Assembly: GCF_001722335.1 (NCBI RefSeq)
Contig: NZ_MIHA01000007.1
Location: 186,001-250,000, forward strand
Direction of reading: 5' to 3'
DNA: 64,000 bases
Origin: Mycolicibacterium flavescens
GTDB lineage: Bacteria; Actinomycetota; Actinomycetes; Mycobacteriales; Mycobacteriaceae
The stretch's first letter is position 1, and every line of letters starts with the position of its first letter. A program made the translations under genes and the position numbers. Of this stretch, positions 52,712-60,678 are shown piece by piece. The notes below the pieces were generated by a model. It did no database searches. It had not been told where the DNA came from and saw only the letters and a program-made list of their open reading frames with translations.

Positions 52712-53434
52712 GTGTCCTCTACTACATCAACAAGGCCGAGCGCCTTTCTGTCCTTGGTGGTCTGGTTGCTGCCGAGCAACGGGTTCAAGATGTGGGCCCT
52801 GCGGCGCCTGGGAAACAACATAGGTCGCGACGTCAGTATCGGGCCGACCCTGGTGCTCAGCTGCGGCCGATTCTCGATCGACGACGGGGCGGTGATCTCA
52901 CCGTTCAACGTCTTTCGGCACCTGGCGAAGGTGAAGATCGGCAAGAAGTGCTTCCTGGGATCGTGGAACCAGATCACCGCCGCCCGCGAATACCAGCAAT
53001 ACAGCGACTTGGTGGGCCTGTTGTTGTTGGAGGAGCAGGCGGCCATGACCAACCGCCATTACCTGGACTGCTCCGGCCAGATCATTTTGAAGGCTTACGC
53101 CGGAATCGGCGGCATCAGAAGCATCTTTCAGAGTCACGAGATAGACCTGGCCAACAACCGGACCACCGTCGGGCGAATCGTGCTCGGCGAAGGCGCCATG
53201 ACGGGTACCGCCGTCATCATGCTGAAAGATTCACACCTTCCCGACCGGTCGGTGCTGGCCGCCGGCTCGATCGTGGTCAAGGCCAAGGGCGGCACCGAGT
53301 TACCGTCCGCCAACCTCTACGGTGGAGTCCCGGCGAAACCGATCAGGCCGGTCAGCGAATTCGCCTGGTGGCACCGTGACTCCTACCTGACACCGGTGAC
53401 GGCCTTCGACGACGCGATGTTTCGGCTCAACTGA
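52712..53434 (+). CDS. Left-handed beta-helix acyltransferase
   Basis: This 240-residue protein has hexapeptide repeats (NIGRDVSIGPTLVLSCGRFSIDDGAVISPFNVFRHLAKVKIGKKCFLGSW) and the closing part of a LbH acetyltransferase (RIVLGEGAMTGTAVIMLKDSHLPDRSVLAAGSIVV, then LYGGVPAKPIRPV). It probably O-acetylates a sugar of the polymer. GTG52712 is chosen because family-like sequence starts there; the 50 codons upstream look non-coding. It is the last gene of the forward block and convergent with the fused flippase gene. Confidence 0.75.
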   Translation: MSSTTSTRPSAFLSLVVWLLPSNGFKMWALRRLGNNIGRDVSIGPTLVLSCGRFSIDDGAVISPFNVFRHLAKVKIGKKCFLGSWNQITAAREYQQYSDLVGLLLLEEQAAMTNRHYLDCSGQIILKAYAGIGGIRSIFQSHEIDLANNRTTVGRIVLGEGAMTGTAVIMLKDSHLPDRSVLAAGSIVVKAKGGTELPSANLYGGVPAKPIRPVSEFAWWHRDSYLTPVTAFDDAMFRLN

Positions 53435-53451
53435 CCGGGTCCTGCGGCCCG

Positions 53452-55401
53452 TCAGCGGATCCTGATGTCCGCCGCCCCCGAACGTCTCACGCCACTGACA
53501 CCCCTCCGCCGCAAGCGATCCCGACGGTCGGTGATCCGCGCCAGAATCACTCCGACCGCCAACGCGGCGGCCAAACCGATTGCCGCCGGCTCCCATATCG
53601 AAGGCCCGTCATTCGCGGCGTCGTCGGCACGCGCAGCTCTCACCACCGTGACCAACGGCGCTGGATTCGGGCCCGTCCCGGCAGCGGCGGCGCCGGCGGC
53701 GAAGTCGTCGAAGACCGCGCCATACGCATTCGCTATGTTCGCCGCACGATGGGCGTCGTCCTCGACGGACACGGTGACCAGGAGGGCATGGCCGTCGGCA
53801 TTGGCCGTCACCCGCTCGACGAGTTCTGGTGGGCTCTCGGCCAATCCCAGCCAGTCGATGACGTTCTGCGCCAGATCCTCCCGCGCGAACAGGTCCAGGT
53901 ACGCACGGGCGCGCTGGTCGCGATCCGCACCCATGGACGTCGGAGTACCGGGTACGTCGACGGTCCAGATCGCGGTGGCCGAGTACCCGCGCGGTTGAGC
54001 AGCGGTGAACAACCCGGCCACGACGAGCGCCGCGGCCAGGCTGGCCAGCACGACGGGCCAGCGCGCACCGAGCTGGCTTTCAGATCCCGTAGCTGTCGAC
54101 TCTGCGTGGCCGCCACCCATGGGCTCCACTCTCGGTTCCTGGCCGTTGACCGGTACGGCGATCGCAGCGATGTCCACCGACGCCGCGCGGGTGCGTGACC
54201 GCGATGGCGCCAGGAGCGCGAAGGCGACTCCCGCCACCAGCACCCCCCCGATTGCGAGTCCGCAGGCAACCCCGACCGCGTTGTGGAAGATCACCGCGGT
54301 CGTTATCGCGCCGGAGATCGCCGCGACCGTCATAGCGATCCGTAGGCTCAGCGCGTCCGCACTCCGATTGAAGGTCCGGAGGTAGATCGCTAGCGCGACC
54401 GCGAAACACGTCGCGACATACTCCAGCACGGTCACGGGAAGGATCTGCCGCGAGATATCCCAGGTCTCGCCCAGTAGCAGGAACCCGATCCTGCTCGGCA
54501 ACATCACTAGGATTGCGCCACTGACGGAGAGGACCAGAGCAGAGACGATAGCGATACGCATCATCACCCGCCAGACCACGACTGGTTGCGCTGATCTGCG
54601 GGTACTCTCCGGTATCACGACGAGCTGAATAGCATTGCCGAACAGACCTATTGGTGCCAGCAATGCTGTGGCGCCACGGAGAGCAGCAGCGATTGTCGTC
54701 GTCGTGAGCGCCGCGATCAGCGCCAGGACGACGAAGACGGTGACCTGTTCGAGCCCCGCGTCAACTCCATATCGGATGCGGTGCCTCAAGCCCGCTTTCA
54801 ACCATGCGATCGACCCGGTCAGTCGCGGCGCGATGGACAGTTTCGCCAGGAGGCCGATACATGCGATGACGGCGAACAGCCCCCATCCCGCGAGCAGCAC
54901 CGAGATGGTCGCGAACTCGGGATGCACCCAGGTGAGAATCAGCAAGGCGATGCTGCCCGCACACCACACGCCGTCCCACACTGCGGCGACGTATGGCCGC
55001 CCCTCGGCGATCGCGACATACCTCAACACGTCCTGGGCGAGCACGAACGGCGAAGCGACGCCCAGATATACCGCCGCCGCGCCGAGATCTGCACCGAAGG
55101 CGACGATCGCCACGGCCAGCAAGGGTCCGACGACGAGCGCCGACGCGAGAGCGTAGGACCCCTCACTGCGGATGCGATCCCGGCTTTGATCCGCCTTGAG
55201 CAGCAACGGCGTGCCCAGCGCGCCGCGTAGGCAACCCACCACCGCAACCAGCGCGGTCATGAGGATCGCTATGTGACCGAAATCCTGGGGCGAAGAGACC
55301 ACGGCTACCGCGAAGATGATCACGCCGTTGCCGATGCTGGAGAACACCTGGTCAAGCGCACCGGAGACTGCGCGCGAGCGGGCCAACGACATCGACGGCA
55401 T
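53452..55401 (-). CDS. Flippase (Wzx) fused to a Wzz-like co-polymerase domain
   Basis: This 649-residue protein has about 12 helices in the first 415 residues (GALDQVFSSIGNGVIIFAVAVVSSPQDFG onwards), typical of Wzx flippases. A linker (IAVPVNGQEPRVEPMGGGH) is followed by a TM helix (WPVVLASLAAALVVAGLF), about 130 periplasmic residues (YSATAIWTVDVPGTP, AREDLAQNVIDWLGLAESP, AANIANAYGAVFDDFAAG) and a final TM helix (SIWEPAAIGLAAALAVGVILA): a compact Wzz module without kinase tail. The upstream frame extends to 55506, but ATG55401 is coupled to the previous gene in TGATG. The fusion would tie export of repeat units to chain-length control. Confidence 0.78.
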   Translation of the reverse strand: MPSMSLARSRAVSGALDQVFSSIGNGVIIFAVAVVSSPQDFGHIAILMTALVAVVGCLRGALGTPLLLKADQSRDRIRSEGSYALASALVVGPLLAVAIVAFGADLGAAAVYLGVASPFVLAQDVLRYVAIAEGRPYVAAVWDGVWCAGSIALLILTWVHPEFATISVLLAGWGLFAVIACIGLLAKLSIAPRLTGSIAWLKAGLRHRIRYGVDAGLEQVTVFVVLALIAALTTTTIAAALRGATALLAPIGLFGNAIQLVVIPESTRRSAQPVVVWRVMMRIAIVSALVLSVSGAILVMLPSRIGFLLLGETWDISRQILPVTVLEYVATCFAVALAIYLRTFNRSADALSLRIAMTVAAISGAITTAVIFHNAVGVACGLAIGGVLVAGVAFALLAPSRSRTRAASVDIAAIAVPVNGQEPRVEPMGGGHAESTATGSESQLGARWPVVLASLAAALVVAGLFTAAQPRGYSATAIWTVDVPGTPTSMGADRDQRARAYLDLFAREDLAQNVIDWLGLAESPPELVERVTANADGHALLVTVSVEDDAHRAANIANAYGAVFDDFAAGAAAAGTGPNPAPLVTVVRAARADDAANDGPSIWEPAAIGLAAALAVGVILARITDRRDRLRRRGVSGVRRSGAADIRIR

Positions 55402-56213
55402 CAGTGCTTCCCCGTCGAGTCCGCCCACACCCGCTCGAATCCCCCGAGCGAGTCGGTCAGCCCGTGGTTCGAGTACACCTCGAAAGTCGCGTAGTCGCCG
55501 CGCCATTCCGCGATACGGGGGTCCATCACAGTCGTTCTTCCACCATCAGGCAGGTCGATCGTCACTTCGTCGCCGTTGATGTGAATCGAGACGGCGTACG
55601 CGGTGGCGCCGTCCTCCCGCAGCGGAGCTGTGAAGTCGCCGGCGGCGATGGTCTCCAGCGGAGTGTTTTCGTCCTTTGCGACGCCGAGCGTCCAGTTCAG
55701 CGCTGTGGCCACGAAGTGCACTGGGACTGGCGGAGTAATCGGGGGCATGGCATCGCGGAGGCCCCGCGATACAAGCAGCGCGATCGCTCCGAGGGTTCCT
55801 TTCCTCGGCGAGAAGACCCAACTGGCACCCAAGGAGGTCAACGGCGCCCCCATATCCAGCGTGCTGAAGTACGCCGCCGACACCTCGTTGGTCGTCGGCT
55901 GGTAGGTGAGGCGACCGTTGCGCACCACGAAGTTCGATCCCGGGTCCTGCGGCGACTTCGACGACGACGCGGGTTGTCCGGTGTCGAACCGAGTGGGCGG
56001 CGGTCCGTCGGCGATCCTGGTGAAGTCCAGGCTCGCACGGGTGCCTGCCGGATCGGGGGAGCTGCCGCGAAGAAGTCCCCACCACAGCCCTGAGGCCAGC
56101 ACCGCGGTCAGGGCCACCGCGAGGAGAACCGGCGCAATACTCAACCCGGGGCTAAACCCGGGCCCGCGACTGTTCTTGCGCGCGCTCCGCGTCCGGCTCT
56201 GCAGCATGCTCAC
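55401..56213 (-). CDS. Membrane-anchored beta-sandwich protein of the exopolysaccharide locus
   Basis: This 270-residue protein has a basic N-terminus, one TM helix (about 26-48, IAPVLLAVALTAVLASGLWWG) and an extracytoplasmic domain of about 200 residues rich in beta-strands (NFVVRNGRLTYQPTTNEVSAAYFSTLDMGAP, SWVFSPRKGTLGAIALLVS, HINGDEVTIDLPDGG, YATFEVYSNHGLTDSLGGFERVWA). The pattern is like concanavalin-type sugar-binding domains, as in the exported protein at 42994. Function unknown. It is coupled to the fused flippase (TGATG) and overlaps the acetyltransferase upstream by 4 bp. Confidence 0.6.
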   Translation of the reverse strand: MSMLQSRTRSARKNSRGPGFSPGLSIAPVLLAVALTAVLASGLWWGLLRGSSPDPAGTRASLDFTRIADGPPPTRFDTGQPASSSKSPQDPGSNFVVRNGRLTYQPTTNEVSAAYFSTLDMGAPLTSLGASWVFSPRKGTLGAIALLVSRGLRDAMPPITPPVPVHFVATALNWTLGVAKDENTPLETIAAGDFTAPLREDGATAYAVSIHINGDEVTIDLPDGGRTTVMDPRIAEWRGDYATFEVYSNHGLTDSLGGFERVWADSTGKH

Positions 56214-56788
56214 GGACGATCTAGCGGTCCAGAAGGAGGGGCGACCACCATCTCGTCGCCTGGCACGTCACGGGCCACCACAGCCGCCGCCCCGACCGTC
56301 GCACCGTCACCGATGCGCACGCCCCGCAGGACCGTTGCCCTCGTAGCGATCCAGACCGAGTCACCGATCGCGATCGGCGCGTTGTCGAATTCGAATGTCG
56401 GGCTGCGGCGGTCGTGGCTACCGGTGCAGATGAAAGCGGCCTGTGAAATACAGGTGTTGGCTCCGATGGTGACCGGTTCCAGGTTCAGAATCCAGACCTG
56501 CTCCCCGATCCACGTGTGCGAGCCGACCGTGAGCTTCCACGGCCAGTGGATCTTCACGTCAGCGCGAATGATCGTGCCCTCGCCGATCTGGGCTCCGAAG
56601 ATCCGCAGGAGCTGTACCCGCATGGGGCCGGGGCACCACCACTGCATCACGATCATCCGGGACGCCATCAACCACAGCAGTTGCATCAACCGGGGGCGTC
56701 CCTTGTGGTATCCGCTGCCTTGGAAGCCGGCAAGGTCGAACCGAGTGCCTGCATTAGAGTTCTCCTGTGCAACAGTGTGATTCGCCAT
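56210..56788 (-). CDS. WcaF-type O-acetyltransferase
   Basis: This 192-residue left-handed beta-helix acetyltransferase is of the colanic-acid WcaF type: RPRLMQLLWLMASRMIVMQWWCPGPMRVQLLRIFGAQIGEGTIIRADVKIHWPW, then SHTWIGEQVWILNLEPVTIGANTCISQAAFICTGSHD with the catalytic His, and the end DSVWIATRATVLRGVRIGDGATVGAAAVVARDVP. It transfers acetyl from acetyl-CoA to a sugar, plausibly fucose. ATG56788 is preceded by GGAGG at 5 nt; a GTG at 56812, next to the fcl stop, is an alternative. Confidence 0.88.
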   Translation of the reverse strand: MANHTVAQENSNAGTRFDLAGFQGSGYHKGRPRLMQLLWLMASRMIVMQWWCPGPMRVQLLRIFGAQIGEGTIIRADVKIHWPWKLTVGSHTWIGEQVWILNLEPVTIGANTCISQAAFICTGSHDRRSPTFEFDNAPIAIGDSVWIATRATVLRGVRIGDGATVGAAAVVARDVPGDEMVVAPPSGPLDRP

Positions 56789-56812
56789 CGTGGCCTCCAG
56801 CAACGGATTCAC

Positions 56813-57793
56813 TTAAACTCTGGCCGACTGGTTGTGACAACGGAACCATTCGACCGTGTCCTTGATGCCGTCGGCGAGTGGGATCGACGGGGTCCAACCG
56901 CTGCGCTGCAAGGTGGTCACGTCCAGCAACTTGCGCGGCGTACCATCGGGTTTTGTCGTATCCCAACGGGTTTCCCCTTTGAACCCGACCACTTCTGCGA
57001 CCATCTCGGCCAGTTCCTCGATCGTCAGATCCTCACCTGTGCCGACGTTGACCTGCTGCGGAGCGTCGAACGTCTCCAGCAGGTGCAGGCAGGCGGACGC
57101 CATGTCGTCGACATGCAGGAACTCGCGCCTGACTGTTCCGCTGCCCCAGTTCGTGACAACCGGCTCACCGCTGGCGCGCGCCTCGTCGTATCGGCGGATC
57201 AGTGCGGGCAGAACATGCGACGTGGTCGGGGTGAAGTTGTCCTCCGGCCCGTAGAGATTGGTGGGCATCGCCGAGATCCACGGCAGTCCATACTGTCTGC
57301 GTACGGCCTGCACCTGCATGATTCCGGCGATCTTGGCGATCGCATATGCGTCATTGGTGCGTTCGAGCGGTCCGGTCAGCAGAGCGTCCTCTTTGATCGG
57401 CTGCGGGGCGTACTTCGGATAGATGCAGGACGAGCCCAAAAACAACAACCGTTCCACCCCGTGCTCGAGCGCTGCATCCATCACATTGACCTGGATCTGG
57501 AGATTCTCCGACAGGAAGTCGACCGGACGCTCACTGTTGGCCAGTATTCCGCCGACGCGGGCGGCCGCGATGATCACCAGCTGCGGCCGGGCCCGCTCGA
57601 AGAAGTGGAAAGTCGCGCCCCGGTCGGTGAGGTCGAGCTCTCCGTGCGAGCGGAGCAGCAGATCCGTGAATCCTTCCCTGTTCAGTTTTCGCCGGATCGC
57701 CGACCCGACCATGCCGCGGTGACCGGCGATGTACGTCGGCGCAGACCGATCCAGCCGCGTCGGCACGAACTCACCTGACCTTGTCGCTGTCAT
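56813..57793 (-). CDS. fcl: GDP-L-fucose synthase
   Basis: This 326-residue extended SDR converts GDP-4-keto-6-deoxy-mannose to GDP-L-fucose by epimerisation and NADPH reduction. The nucleotide loop GHRGMVG (24-30), GSSCIYPKYAPQPIKE (120-135) and the catalytic Tyr150-Lys154 (YAIAK) are present, as are NLYGPEDNF and RREFLHVDD. The partner GDP-mannose dehydratase (gmd) is not in the window. ATG57793 overlaps the stop of the glycosyltransferase by 4 bp. It shows that the polymer contains L-fucose or a related 6-deoxy sugar. Confidence 0.93.
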   Translation of the reverse strand: MTATRSGEFVPTRLDRSAPTYIAGHRGMVGSAIRRKLNREGFTDLLLRSHGELDLTDRGATFHFFERARPQLVIIAAARVGGILANSERPVDFLSENLQIQVNVMDAALEHGVERLLFLGSSCIYPKYAPQPIKEDALLTGPLERTNDAYAIAKIAGIMQVQAVRRQYGLPWISAMPTNLYGPEDNFTPTTSHVLPALIRRYDEARASGEPVVTNWGSGTVRREFLHVDDMASACLHLLETFDAPQQVNVGTGEDLTIEELAEMVAEVVGFKGETRWDTTKPDGTPRKLLDVTTLQRSGWTPSIPLADGIKDTVEWFRCHNQSARV

Positions 57794-58983
57794 TTCGGCG
57801 CCACCAATGTGTTTCGCTCGATGGTTACCGCGAGTTCTTCTAGATCCCGCCTGCGGCGTTCCATAGCCGCAGTTTCTTCCAGGCCGGCGATGGAAAGGAT
57901 TTCGCCCCACCGGTACAGGTGATCGTGCCGTCGAAGGGAATTGATCACGTTGGTGGCGCTGATGCGTTCGAGGCGACGCGGGTCGGCCTCCAGTTCGGCG
58001 ATGATATCGGCGATATCCCGATCCGGTGGCAGTGGGATGACCGCGTCCGGCCATCCGAAGTGCTCGGTAGACGACTCGTTCTCCGGCATGTCGCCGATGA
58101 GGACCGCACCGCCGGCGGCACCTTCGAAGTATCGGTATCCCAATTCCTGTTGGCCACCGGTGCGTTGGAGTTCGGTGTACGCGGCGGTATTCACCAGGAA
58201 GAACCGCGAACGCTGGATGTTCTCCGCCAACCGAATACGATGCTCGGCGTGGCTCGATACGGGACAGTTCGTCACCGTGTCGTACACGTAATATCGGCCG
58301 TCCCTGTCCGCCAGACGAAGCAGCGCTTCGTGCGTCGCAGGCGGGGGTCGTCGACCCAGAGCGTAGAAATCGATCACCCGGTCCGGGACACCCGGGTAGG
58401 GACAGAATTTGAGCGCGTCAACCGACGGAATCAGCTGATAGCACGGGCGTCCGGTGGCCTCGGCGAGCGGCTCGACAGTACCGCGGTTGCTGACGGTGAT
58501 GTAGTCGAAGCGTGCGAGGATCTGCAGGAGTCCGCCAAGCGAGGCGATGTCAGGGGCATAGAGCTCCTGAATGTGACAGATCGAAACGTCGGCCGTCGAA
58601 CGCCACATCTCGCACGGACCGAGGTTGTAAAGGTCCAGTGCTGTTTCTGTGTAGACGAACAGCATGTCGTAATGCGGTGCGAGGCCCGCGGGAGGGCGCC
58701 GCCGGCCGGTTACCGGTGCCGCGGCCTCAAGGTTCAACGCCAATCGCCGGCCCGCCTTCGCCGCAAGCCGCCTCAAGGTACGAAAACCCTTCTGCGCAGG
58801 GGTGACCCCTTCAGTCGGGGCGGGTGTATCGGCAGGCGCAACGACGTCCACTGCGTCGATCCCCCCGATGAGATCCTCGAATTCATACTGCGAGCATCGT
58901 GAGATGACGGGTGCGATGTCGCGATTGGTCACGCAGAGAACGCGTGGATCCGACGCCTTGGAACTGAAGCGGTACTTCCTCAT
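57790..58983 (-). CDS. Glycosyltransferase (GT-B/CgeB-like)
   Basis: This 397-residue protein has a GT-B architecture: N-terminal Rossmann half (VLCVTNRDIAPVISRCSQYEF; HYDMLFVYTETALDLYNLGP), a linker and a C-terminal half with VIDFYALGRRPPP, AENIQRSRFFLVNTAAYTELQRTGGQQELGYRYFEGAAGGAVLIGDMPENESSTEHFGW, which resembles the CgeB/Glyco_trans_1_2 nucleotide-sugar-binding segment. The sugar donor is not known. ATG58983 follows GGGGAGG. It heads the reverse block that runs through fcl and wcaF-like genes to the fused flippase. Confidence 0.75.
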   Translation of the reverse strand: MRKYRFSSKASDPRVLCVTNRDIAPVISRCSQYEFEDLIGGIDAVDVVAPADTPAPTEGVTPAQKGFRTLRRLAAKAGRRLALNLEAAAPVTGRRRPPAGLAPHYDMLFVYTETALDLYNLGPCEMWRSTADVSICHIQELYAPDIASLGGLLQILARFDYITVSNRGTVEPLAEATGRPCYQLIPSVDALKFCPYPGVPDRVIDFYALGRRPPPATHEALLRLADRDGRYYVYDTVTNCPVSSHAEHRIRLAENIQRSRFFLVNTAAYTELQRTGGQQELGYRYFEGAAGGAVLIGDMPENESSTEHFGWPDAVIPLPPDRDIADIIAELEADPRRLERISATNVINSLRRHDHLYRWGEILSIAGLEETAAMERRRRDLEELAVTIERNTLVAPK

Positions 58984-59159
58984 CTCCCCATGCCTCCCCG
59001 ATGGCCGGGCCCGGTCAGGGTCGGCGCCCAGCGTGAAATCGGCGCCACGAAATTCTCGCAGTGAAATGAATGCATTTGCTCCCCCAGTCCCCAGTGAATC
59101 GCTGCGCCGAAGCTCGCCGGTCGAGACCGCAAAACTGAAGATCCGGTGCGGCTCATATT

Positions 59160-59216
59160 CTATCCGGAGCCCCGCTCATCCGCACCCATGTATGGAGTTA
59201 AAATACGCAGTCCCAT
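59160..59216 (-). CDS. Possible 18-residue leader peptide or gene remnant
   Basis: ATG59216 is preceded by AGAGGA with 7 nt spacing and, further up, CAGGAG. It encodes MGLRILTPYMGADERGSG and a TAG stop. The N-terminus resembles the start of family 4 glycosyltransferases (MRILxLTPYxP), so it may be the 5' remnant of a broken gene; it could also be a leader peptide for the glycosyltransferase gene 176 bp further on. No selection evidence is available from one sequence. Confidence 0.35.
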   Translation of the reverse strand: MGLRILTPYMGADERGSG

Positions 59217-59308
59217 GGTGTTTCCTCTCAATCTCCTGTGAGCCGCGACATCACCGACATCACCCGTCCCAGCCGACCGATCAGCAACGAGCAGGTCTCG
59301 CCGAAACA

Positions 59309-59339
59309 TTGACAGTCGCTCTCGCAATGTTGCGATACT
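59309..59339 (+). promoter_or_regulatory. Promoter with palindromic operator in the spacer
   Basis: TTGACA (59309-59314) and an extended -10 (TGCGATACT, hexamer 59334-59339) are separated by 19 bp. The palindrome TCGCAATGTTGCGA (59322-59335) fills the spacer, an ideal position for a repressor or for an activator that twists the long spacer. The transcript would start about 13 bp before ATG59359. Confidence 0.5.
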
Positions 59340-59358
59340 TCGCCAGATCCGCGTTAGC

Positions 59359-60678
59359 ATGAGGACTGTGGGAGTTCCGCTGACGAATCCCGTCACGACG
59401 AATTGCCGCGCATGTGGCGCCGGCCCGATCGAGCGGATCCTGGATCTCGGCGAACAGCCGATCTCGACCCACTTTCCGGAGCCGACCGCGCCGCAGGATG
59501 ACACCTGGCCGCTGCGGGTCGGCGTATGCCCGGCTTGCCTGCTCCTCCAACTCGAGCGGACCGGGGCGCCGGAAGAGGCGGACGATACGGCACTGCTGGG
59601 CTTGGCAGCACAATCGAAATCCCTCGACACATACGCGCGCCAAAGTGTCCGTCATCTTCGAGATACGCTCGGACTCAGTGCCGATTCGCGCATCGTCGAG
59701 TTGGGCAGTCACGGCAATCACCTGCGCGCGGCCTTCGCCGAACTAGGCCTCGCGACCACGATCGTGGAGCCCGACGCCGACATCGCCGCCCGCATGGGCG
59801 GGGTGGCCGCCGATGTGATCGCCTGGCGTCCCGGCGATCCGCTCGGTTCCCGTACGTCGGTTCTCTGCGGCGCCGACCTCGTAGTGGACGATTTTCTCCT
59901 CGCCCATCTCGATGATGTCGACTCGGCAATCGAGGGTTTGGCAGGTCTTCTCGCGGCCGAGGGCACTTTGGCGCTCACCGTCGACCATGCACTCCCCGTG
60001 TTGACCGGCGTGCAACTCGACGCGCTGCGTCATGGGCACCACGCAGTGTTCTCGTTGCTCGCTCTCGAGCCGCTGCTGGCCCGCCACGGACTGACAGTTG
60101 TTGACGCAGAGTTGCTTCCGATGTACGGGGGCTCGCTGCGAGTCCTTGCTCAGCCGAGTACTGTCGCACGACGGCCCCGACCGGACGTGGCGCGGATACG
60201 TTATGCCGAACGTGCCGCCGGCCTGCACCGGCTCGACGCCTACCGCCACTTCGGCAAGTCGTCCGCGGATGCTGCTGTCGCGCTTCACCGGCACGTCACG
60301 GCTTCGCGTGCGGCCGGCCGCGTAGTCGTCGGCTATGGGGCGCCCTCGCGGGCGGCGACGCTGCTCACCGCGGCCGGGATCGGCCCCGACCTGCTGCCGT
60401 TCACGGTTGATCGGGCGCCGGCCAAGCACGGTCGCACCATTCCTGGCACGCGGGTGCCCATCTGCGCTCCCGACGCGATCACTGCGACCCGCCCAGACGA
60501 GATCGTGCTTCTGGCCTGGCCGATGGCCGAAGAAATAGTCGCCTCGCTGCCCGAAGTCCAGACGTGGGGCGGACGGTTCGTCATCCCACTTCCGTCACCA
60601 TCGGTCATCGAGACGGACCCTAGCCCCGACCGCCACGCTTCGCCTCAGCTCAGGTGCCCGCGAGACGCGCGACGATAG
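59359..60678 (+). CDS. Sugar C-methyltransferase (NovU/TylC3-like)
   Basis: This 439-residue class I SAM methyltransferase begins with the zinc-binding module of this family: Cys16/Cys19 (NCRACG) and Cys57/Cys60 (VCPAC). A SAM loop follows (VELGSHGN, 113-120; the usual GSNDG is altered), then a C-terminal domain with VVGYGAPSRAATLLTAAG and PFTVDRAPAKHGRTIPGTRVPI. Such enzymes C-methylate 4-keto-6-deoxy sugars at C3 or C5. Beside a GDP-fucose pathway, a branched deoxysugar is plausible. It overlaps the convergent LLM gene by 29 bp. GTG59368 is an alternative start. Confidence 0.85.
   Translation: MRTVGVPLTNPVTTNCRACGAGPIERILDLGEQPISTHFPEPTAPQDDTWPLRVGVCPACLLLQLERTGAPEEADDTALLGLAAQSKSLDTYARQSVRHLRDTLGLSADSRIVELGSHGNHLRAAFAELGLATTIVEPDADIAARMGGVAADVIAWRPGDPLGSRTSVLCGADLVVDDFLLAHLDDVDSAIEGLAGLLAAEGTLALTVDHALPVLTGVQLDALRHGHHAVFSLLALEPLLARHGLTVVDAELLPMYGGSLRVLAQPSTVARRPRPDVARIRYAERAAGLHRLDAYRHFGKSSADAAVALHRHVTASRAAGRVVVGYGAPSRAATLLTAAGIGPDLLPFTVDRAPAKHGRTIPGTRVPICAPDAITATRPDEIVLLAWPMAEEIVASLPEVQTWGGRFVIPLPSPSVIETDPSPDRHASPQLRCPRDARR

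Larger units (their letters stand above)
58984..59358. other. Intergenic region between divergent exopolysaccharide transcription units
   Basis: This 375-bp region holds a short minus-strand reading frame with a good ribosome-binding site (59160-59216) and a plus-strand promoter with a palindromic spacer (59309-59339). The minus-strand frame of the glycosyltransferase stays open for about 60 codons upstream of its ATG without another start codon. Nothing else is recognisable. Confidence 0.5.
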
